Below, in pieces: positions 59,202 to 64,000 of a DNA stretch of 64,000 bases. The DNA is from Bacillota bacterium (lineage in GTDB: Bacteria; Bacillota; UBA4882; UBA8346). The translations under genes and the position numbers were made by a program. A model generated the notes under the pieces. That model saw only the letters and a list, made by a program, of their open reading frames with translations. It ran no database searches and was not told the DNA's origin. The stretch spans positions 186,001 through 250,000 of the forward strand of contig JAFABB010000002.1 of assembly GCA_023426245.1 (NCBI GenBank), read 5' to 3'. Numbering within the stretch: the first letter of the stretch is position 1; the number at the start of each line of letters is the position of its first letter.

Positions 59202-60971
59202 TTAAGTATGATTGGGGGCAAGTTTCGCTGAATTAATCTTTTGGATGAGTTCCAATGGTATTTTCAACCTTCGCTGCGCATCCATCAATCCGTTAATCTC
59301 CTGTTGGACATCTGTCAGTTGTGTATAGCAATAGCCGCAGATATAATGAGTATCTTGAATCGCTTTCGTTATCTTCGTGTAGCGTTCCATAAATTCATCC
59401 TGATTTTTGACCACTCCGTAATAACCCCAGCTTTCTTGGCTTTCACTGGCAAAAGCAATACCGCCGTATTCTGTGACCAGAATGGGCTGTCCTTGATAGG
59501 CATACCCTTCACAGTATAATAGTCTTCTTTCAGCCGCCCCGGCTAGCAACTGTTCTTGATTGGAATATTTCTCCATAAAATGGGAGCCCTTGGGCTCATA
59601 GTCATGGATCCCGCAAATATCCGAATCAACTTGTTCCCAACCGTCGTTGCTGCTGACCAAACGGGTCCCGTCCAATGCTTTGATTCCATAATAAAGTGCC
59701 CGGGCGTAATGCTGCTGTTGCCGGTCGGCTTTAATGTTTCTGACTCCCCAGGATTCATTCAAAGGAACCCATGTAATAATGGAAGGATGGTTATAATCGC
59801 GGTTAATGAACTCCACCCATTCCCCGATTACACGTTCGATGGCCACGGCATGAAAATGATAAGTGCTGGGCATCTCACCCCATACCAGTAATCCCAATTT
59901 ATCGGCCCAATAATAATACCGGGGATCTTCGATTTTTTGGTGTTTCCGGGCTCCGTTGAAGCCAAGGTCTTTTGTCATTTGAATGTCATAGACAATCGCT
60001 TCATCGCTGGGCGGTGTCATTAACGTATCCGGCCAATATCCTTGATCCAAAATCAGTTTTTGATAATAAGGCTTATTATTCAGTAAAATTTGATCTCCCT
60101 TGACCGAAATTTTCCTCATACCGAAATAACTTTTAACCTGATCAACAACTTGTCCATCTTTTACTATTTGAACCGTAATATCATACAAATTGGGATTTTC
60201 CGGCGTCCAATAATCCAGCTCATCAATGCTGTCAGGCTCTTGCAGATGCACCAATAACCGAGAAATTCTATTTTCAATACTGGCCTGAACATATTTTACC
60301 TGTCTGTCCTGAAGGGTTATGGATACATTCAATGTCAATGCTTCCACCGGTTTATCCAGAACAATATCAACGGCAAGTTCCCGCCGGTCAATATCCGGAG
60401 TCATATGCATCCGGTCAATATATACTTCACCCACGGTTTCCAGCCATACCGTCTGCCAAATCCCGGAACTTGGAGTGTACCAGCAACGATCAGGCTTCTG
60501 CAACCAATATTGCTTACCACGGGGCTGTTCACACTCATAACGATCCTCGACTCGAACTATAATGATATTGCTCCCGGTTTGTAAAAACCGGGAACAATCC
60601 ATCTTAAAAGGCCCGTAACCGCCTTGGTGGCCCCCGGCATACTCGCCGTTTAGCCACACCTTTGCCTGGTAGTCCACTGCCCCAAAGTTCAAAAGCACCC
60701 TTTTCCCCAGGAAAGAATCGGGAAGCATAAATTCTTTTTTATACCAAAAAAACGGATGGGCGCCCAGCTCATGAATAGTACTGCGCTCACTCTGGTAACA
60801 AAAGGGAACGATGATTCGGCGAGAAAAGTTAGGACTTTGGTACCAGCCTTCTTTTTCCCCTTGATCCGAATCATCAAATTCAAAATCCCATTCGCCATTT
60901 AAATTGAGCCATTCGCTTCTCTCAAAATCAGGCCGAGGATACTCCGGCCTTGGAATGTTCATATTATGCAT
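59202..60971 (-). CDS. GH2 glycoside hydrolase (beta-galactosidase/glucuronidase-like)
   Basis: A 589-residue intracellular enzyme without signal peptide. The GH2 layout is complete: N-terminal sugar-binding domain from WLNLNGEWDFEFDD with GYGPFKMDCS, the immunoglobulin-like middle domain, and a TIM barrel with ARKHQKIEDPRYYYWADKLG, acid/base Glu in TWVPLNESWGV and nucleophile Glu in PILVTEYGGIAF. The enzyme is compact, without the C-terminal small domains of LacZ. The specific sugar is not readable; beta-galactoside, beta-mannoside or arabinoside side-chain substrates are possible. GGGAG precedes the ATG. It lies 27 bases after GH51, in one transcript. Confidence 0.9.
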   Translation of the reverse strand: MHNMNIPRPEYPRPDFERSEWLNLNGEWDFEFDDSDQGEKEGWYQSPNFSRRIIVPFCYQSERSTIHELGAHPFFWYKKEFMLPDSFLGKRVLLNFGAVDYQAKVWLNGEYAGGHQGGYGPFKMDCSRFLQTGSNIIIVRVEDRYECEQPRGKQYWLQKPDRCWYTPSSGIWQTVWLETVGEVYIDRMHMTPDIDRRELAVDIVLDKPVEALTLNVSITLQDRQVKYVQASIENRISRLLVHLQEPDSIDELDYWTPENPNLYDITVQIVKDGQVVDQVKSYFGMRKISVKGDQILLNNKPYYQKLILDQGYWPDTLMTPPSDEAIVYDIQMTKDLGFNGARKHQKIEDPRYYYWADKLGLLVWGEMPSTYHFHAVAIERVIGEWVEFINRDYNHPSIITWVPLNESWGVRNIKADRQQQHYARALYYGIKALDGTRLVSSNDGWEQVDSDICGIHDYEPKGSHFMEKYSNQEQLLAGAAERRLLYCEGYAYQGQPILVTEYGGIAFASESQESWGYYGVVKNQDEFMERYTKITKAIQDTHYICGYCYTQLTDVQQEINGLMDAQRRLKIPLELIQKINSAKLAPNHT

Positions 60972-60998
60972 AGATTCTTTCTCCCATCAGTCGTTACT

Positions 60999-62936
60999 TT
61001 ACTTGTCTAGCGGTATGACAAGGCGCCGGACCGAGCATGGAGGAACAGTCAGTTCCTGCCCAAGGCCTTCCCAGGGGATCACCGAATCCTTGATCTGCAC
61101 TAACTCCTGTTCGGCAGTATTGATATCATGCGAATTGGCCGAAGTTATTTCGGAAATCCGGATATTACTTTTTACTGCGGCGGCTTTGATATTAAAATGC
61201 AAGTTCGCCGCTTGTTCAAGATGACGGTTGACAACAAAAACAACCAATTCATTCGCGGCATTCAGGCCGGAAACGATATCGACATAAGGGACTTCTTTTA
61301 GCTCAACAACATGGCCCACCGCTTCAATATCGTAAGTTTCACTTTGCGCCCTTGAGTCCACAATACCTTGGAGATCCGAATTGGCATATAATTTCAAAAC
61401 ATGATAACTGGCAGTCCGGTATACTTTACCGTGGTAACTACGGATGCAGCCGCCCTGCCAACCGTTTACCAAATCGGAAAAGTTTCCGATATCAATGAGA
61501 GCGCTGTTTCTTAAAAACATATTCAACATCCCGGCGTTAAAGATGGCCGCCTCTAAAGTATGCTCCCGGAAAGAGGAATTGTTATACATGGTATTCCATT
61601 CGGTGACGGCAATTTTAATATTCTCCGGAGCGGCAACGGTTTCCCGGATGGATTGGGCCGTATCTTGAACAATCTGTTCATATTTTTTAACCGCTCCCAC
61701 GGTTCCGTAATAGATCTGTTGATTATCACAAGCAACCGCTCCAAGTTTGGGAGCATAAAAATGAAGTGCGATACGGTCCAAAGCTCCGCCGGTAACTTTT
61801 AAGAGGGTGCGGTTCCACTCCTGGGAAAAATCATTCCCTTCTCCTCCGCAGGCGATAATTTGAATTCCAGGATCTTTTTCTTTCATGGCCCTGTAAAAAT
61901 GCAGATATTTTTCGGCAAACTCTGCCGAACTGCAATGGCCTATTTCCCAATCGCCGAATGTTTCATTTCCGATATCCCAGTATTGAACTTGATAGGGTTC
62001 GGGATGGCCGTTATCCGCCCGAAGTTTACCGTACTTGGTTTCCAAAGAACCGTTGCAATACTCTACCCAGTTTGCGGCTTCTTCCGGTGTTCCGGCACCG
62101 AAATTGACACAAATCAAGGGTTCACATCCGGTATTCCGGCAAAACTTGATAAATTCATCGGTTCCAAAATTATTCTCCTCATTGCCTTTCCAATGTATAT
62201 TTTCCTTGGTTGGACGGTTATCCTTAATGCCGATACCATCTTCCCAATCATAACAATCGGCAAAGCATCCGCCCGGAAAACGCATAATTCCCGGTTTTAA
62301 ATCCTTCGTGGCTCCAACGACTTCCTTCCATACTCCGTCCACGGTACTGTGGGGCATTAAAGAAACTTGATCCAATAATAAGCTGCCGGTTCCATTTAAA
62401 GCAATTTCGAATATCCCATCGCTTATATCGGTCCGGGATTCAAACGTATACTCATATTGATTCCAGCTATTATCCTTGACATTAATAACCTTGGTAAAAA
62501 GCAGTTGCATTTGAGATAAGGATTTGAGCCGGATTTGGATCTCGCCCTTTAACTGAATGGCTTTTAACCATAGAGAGCCATGATAGGTTTCATTCTTCTC
62601 CAAGTGGATGCCGTTTTGGGCGATTCCCCGGTAACCCCCGTAATGATTGATGACTTCAATCCGTTGGGAGTATTTTGAATTGAAGCAATCCCGATCATCC
62701 ATAATGTAACTGCCGATATCATTGAATCCCGTCGGGTACCACGGATCCGATACTCCGTCATTGTTTTGATCAACATTTTCAAATCCCCGGTTCACCAGGA
62801 TTTCCGCCCACATCCCGCCGTCGATGCAATCTTGAATGAATTCAATGAAATTGCCGAATATGAGGGGACTCACTTCTGCAATTTTTTTAGCGGCATCAAT
62901 TTCCACTTTAACTTTTAGTTTATCCATTTTTATCAT
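60999..62936 (-). CDS. GH51 alpha-L-arabinofuranosidase
   Basis: A 645-residue enzyme that removes terminal arabinofuranose from arabinan or arabinoxylan fragments. It has no signal peptide. Seen: EVSPLIFGNFIEFIQDCIDGGMWAE-type start, a CBM4-like stretch in the N-terminal third (about 60-200), GIMRFPGGCFADCYDWEDGI, acid/base Glu in QYWDIGNETFGDW and nucleophile Glu in IAVTEWNTMYNN, then the C-terminal beta-sandwich. The ATG at 62936 has GGAGG only three bases upstream; an ATG three codons later (62927) has a long spacing, so the start is uncertain by three residues. It follows the sugar permease by 11 bases. Confidence 0.92.
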   Translation of the reverse strand: MIKMDKLKVKVEIDAAKKIAEVSPLIFGNFIEFIQDCIDGGMWAEILVNRGFENVDQNNDGVSDPWYPTGFNDIGSYIMDDRDCFNSKYSQRIEVINHYGGYRGIAQNGIHLEKNETYHGSLWLKAIQLKGEIQIRLKSLSQMQLLFTKVINVKDNSWNQYEYTFESRTDISDGIFEIALNGTGSLLLDQVSLMPHSTVDGVWKEVVGATKDLKPGIMRFPGGCFADCYDWEDGIGIKDNRPTKENIHWKGNEENNFGTDEFIKFCRNTGCEPLICVNFGAGTPEEAANWVEYCNGSLETKYGKLRADNGHPEPYQVQYWDIGNETFGDWEIGHCSSAEFAEKYLHFYRAMKEKDPGIQIIACGGEGNDFSQEWNRTLLKVTGGALDRIALHFYAPKLGAVACDNQQIYYGTVGAVKKYEQIVQDTAQSIRETVAAPENIKIAVTEWNTMYNNSSFREHTLEAAIFNAGMLNMFLRNSALIDIGNFSDLVNGWQGGCIRSYHGKVYRTASYHVLKLYANSDLQGIVDSRAQSETYDIEAVGHVVELKEVPYVDIVSGLNAANELVVFVVNRHLEQAANLHFNIKAAAVKSNIRISEITSANSHDINTAEQELVQIKDSVIPWEGLGQELTVPPCSVRRLVIPLDK

Positions 62937-62947
62937 AAGCCTCCGAA

Positions 62948-63778
62948 TTAACCTTTGATTCCCGTCATGGCAATCCCTTTGGTAAAGTATTTTTGAGAAA
63001 ACATATATGCAAAAAACAAGGGGGCAATCGCTAAACAAGAACCTGCCATTAAAATGGCGTATTCGATTACATGTTGCCCCATAAACAGCGCCAATCCCGC
63101 CGGAAGCGGTCTCATCTCCACCGTGTTTGTAAACAACAACGGATAGAGCAAGTCATTCCAATTGAACATGAAATGAAAAATACCCAGGGAAGCAAGAGCC
63201 GGCATACAAAGGGGCAACATGATTTTGCGATAAATCGCAAATTCGCTGCAGCCATCCACCCGGGCAGCTTCCTCCAAATCCTTGGGCAGGGTTATGAAAA
63301 ACTGCCTCATCATGAAGATGCCGAAAGCGTTGGTAGCTCTGGGAAGGATTAATCCCCAGTATGTATTTAAAATATTAAACTTGAACAATTCTACAAACAG
63401 CGGAATCATCGTAACCTGAAATGGAATCATCAAGGTACTTAAGACCAGGATGAATAAGACATTCCTGCCTTTAAAACGGAGCCGCGCAAAGGCATAGCCG
63501 GCCATTGAATCAAAAAGCAAGGAAAGGATGGTTACTCCTCCGGCAAAAATCAAGGAATTCCTATAAAAAAGCAAGAAGGGAATCCGCCGCCAAATGCCGT
63601 GATAAGCTTCAAAAGTAAAACGGTTAGCCCATAAGGCGGGAGGAAACTTTACGATATCCCCCTCAAACTTAAATGAAGTAACCACCATCCAGATAAACGG
63701 ATAAACCGTGATTGCAACCAGGATTATCAAGAATATGTTTCTCACCCATTGAAGGATGGGGATGTTGCTTTTAACCAC
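62948..63778 (-). CDS. Carbohydrate ABC transporter permease (MalG-type)
   Basis: A 276-residue inner-membrane permease with about six hydrophobic segments. The EAA loop EEAARVDGCSEFAIYRKIMLPLCMP is recognisable in two adjacent halves, and the C-terminus MTGIKG is typical of MalG-type proteins, so it is one of the two permeases of a CUT1 sugar importer. The GTG at 63776-63778 has GGGGGAGGA six bases upstream and is preferred over an ATG 11 codons earlier that overlaps the first permease. It lies in one operon with GH51 and GH2, suggesting import of arabinose-containing oligosaccharides. Confidence 0.95.
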   Translation of the reverse strand: MVKSNIPILQWVRNIFLIILVAITVYPFIWMVVTSFKFEGDIVKFPPALWANRFTFEAYHGIWRRIPFLLFYRNSLIFAGGVTILSLLFDSMAGYAFARLRFKGRNVLFILVLSTLMIPFQVTMIPLFVELFKFNILNTYWGLILPRATNAFGIFMMRQFFITLPKDLEEAARVDGCSEFAIYRKIMLPLCMPALASLGIFHFMFNWNDLLYPLLFTNTVEMRPLPAGLALFMGQHVIEYAILMAGSCLAIAPLFFAYMFSQKYFTKGIAMTGIKG

Positions 63779-63794
63779 TTTTGGTCCTCCCCCT

Positions 63795-64000
63795 TTAGTA
63801 AATCTGCTCATCCTGACGTAGCCGTTTAAACATTGAGGTTGAAAAAAGCAAGATGATTAGGAATAAAATTTCAGCCAAAGCCGACGCATAGCCCATCTCA
63901 AATCCTTCAAAGCCCACATGATAAATATATTGGACCATGGTTTCCGTTTTAAAAAGTGGTCCACCCTTGGTCATCACAAACACCTGATCAAACACTTGAA
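63795..64000 (-). CDS. Carbohydrate ABC transporter permease (MalF-type), C-terminal part
   Basis: The last 68 codons of the other sugar permease, cut by the right edge. The typical MalF-type sequence VFDQVFVMTKGGPLF and a final transmembrane helix ILFLIILLFSTSMF are visible, ending TAA 16 bases before the next permease's GTG. The substrate-binding protein gene is expected further right. Confidence 0.93.
   Translation of the reverse strand, partial: QVFDQVFVMTKGGPLFKTETMVQYIYHVGFEGFEMGYASALAEILFLIILLFSTSMFKRLRQDEQIY

Noticed and set aside
59015..59221. Minus-strand ORF of 68 codons over the MITE-like segment
   Set aside because: It runs from the end of the GH2 gene through both inverted ends and resembles no transposase.

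Overview
The window looks like the chromosome of a low-to-moderate-GC member of the Bacillota (Firmicutes). It has a PyrR-controlled pyr operon in near-Bacillus order, a 4Fe-4S type PurF, a recJ-rel neighbourhood, CheC/CheX/CheD-style chemotaxis, Shine-Dalgarno sites of the GGAGG type and many TTG/GTG starts. A secreted GH48/GH9/GH5 cellulase set and Liv transporters point to an anaerobic plant-polymer degrader of the Clostridia or Limnochordia kind. The genus cannot be read from the sequence. The Liv binding protein has a signal peptide without a lipobox, which would fit a cell with an outer membrane, but this is only a hint.

Layout, left to right (nearly every gene is on the minus strand, so operons read right to left). 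1-3.7 kb: start of a (p)ppGpp synthetase/hydrolase gene, recJ, and a divergent lytic transglycosylase. 3.7-12.7 kb: a geranylgeranyl-reductase-like flavoprotein, then the purine operon purB-purF-purM-purN-(FabZ-like)-purC-purD. That operon is preceded by a sigma-A promoter, a ykkC-family aptamer (best explained as a PRPP riboswitch) and a terminator. 12.8-23.2 kb: chemotaxis island with two methyl-accepting proteins, a cheW, a lone XRE regulator, and the operon cheY-cheX-cheX-like-cheA-cheW-cheD-cheD. 24-35.9 kb: pyr operon pyrR-pyrP-pyrB-pyrC-carA-carB-pyrK-pyrD-pyrE followed by purE, with two PyrR attenuators and no pyrF. 36-38.4 kb: an alginate-lyase-family protein and a Gfo/Idh/MocA dehydrogenase. 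38.6-51.1 kb: five secreted cellulose-active enzymes (GH48, GH9, GH9, a GH5-type enzyme, GH5), all with a C-terminal CBM2; four of them use chitobiase-C-terminal-like modules as spacers. 51.5-56.2 kb: branched-chain amino acid ABC transporter livK-livH-livM-livG-livF. 56.5-64 kb: YegS/DagK-type lipid kinase, glycerol-1-phosphate dehydrogenase-like protein, rhamnose mutarotase-like protein, GH2, GH51 and two sugar ABC permeases, the last cut by the window edge.

How the parts fit: the cellulase cluster has the classical processive exo/endo set (GH48 plus GH9 with CBM3c) built as free, CBM2-anchored enzymes, not dockerin-bearing ones. The right-hand sugar locus would import and hydrolyse hemicellulose side-chain oligosaccharides. 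The chemotaxis operon favours CheD/CheX over CheR/CheB, neither of which is in the window. Nucleotide synthesis is controlled by RNA elements: a ykkC leader for purines and PyrR-binding loops for pyrimidines.

The best candidates for something not yet described are the FabZ-like protein without its catalytic histidine inside the purine operon, the matching C-terminal tails of the two chemoreceptors, the CheX paralogue without its phosphatase asparagine, the recurring Fn3-like modules of the cellulases, and the G1P-dehydrogenase/lipid-kinase pair. No CRISPR array, tRNA, rRNA, prophage or intact insertion sequence was seen.
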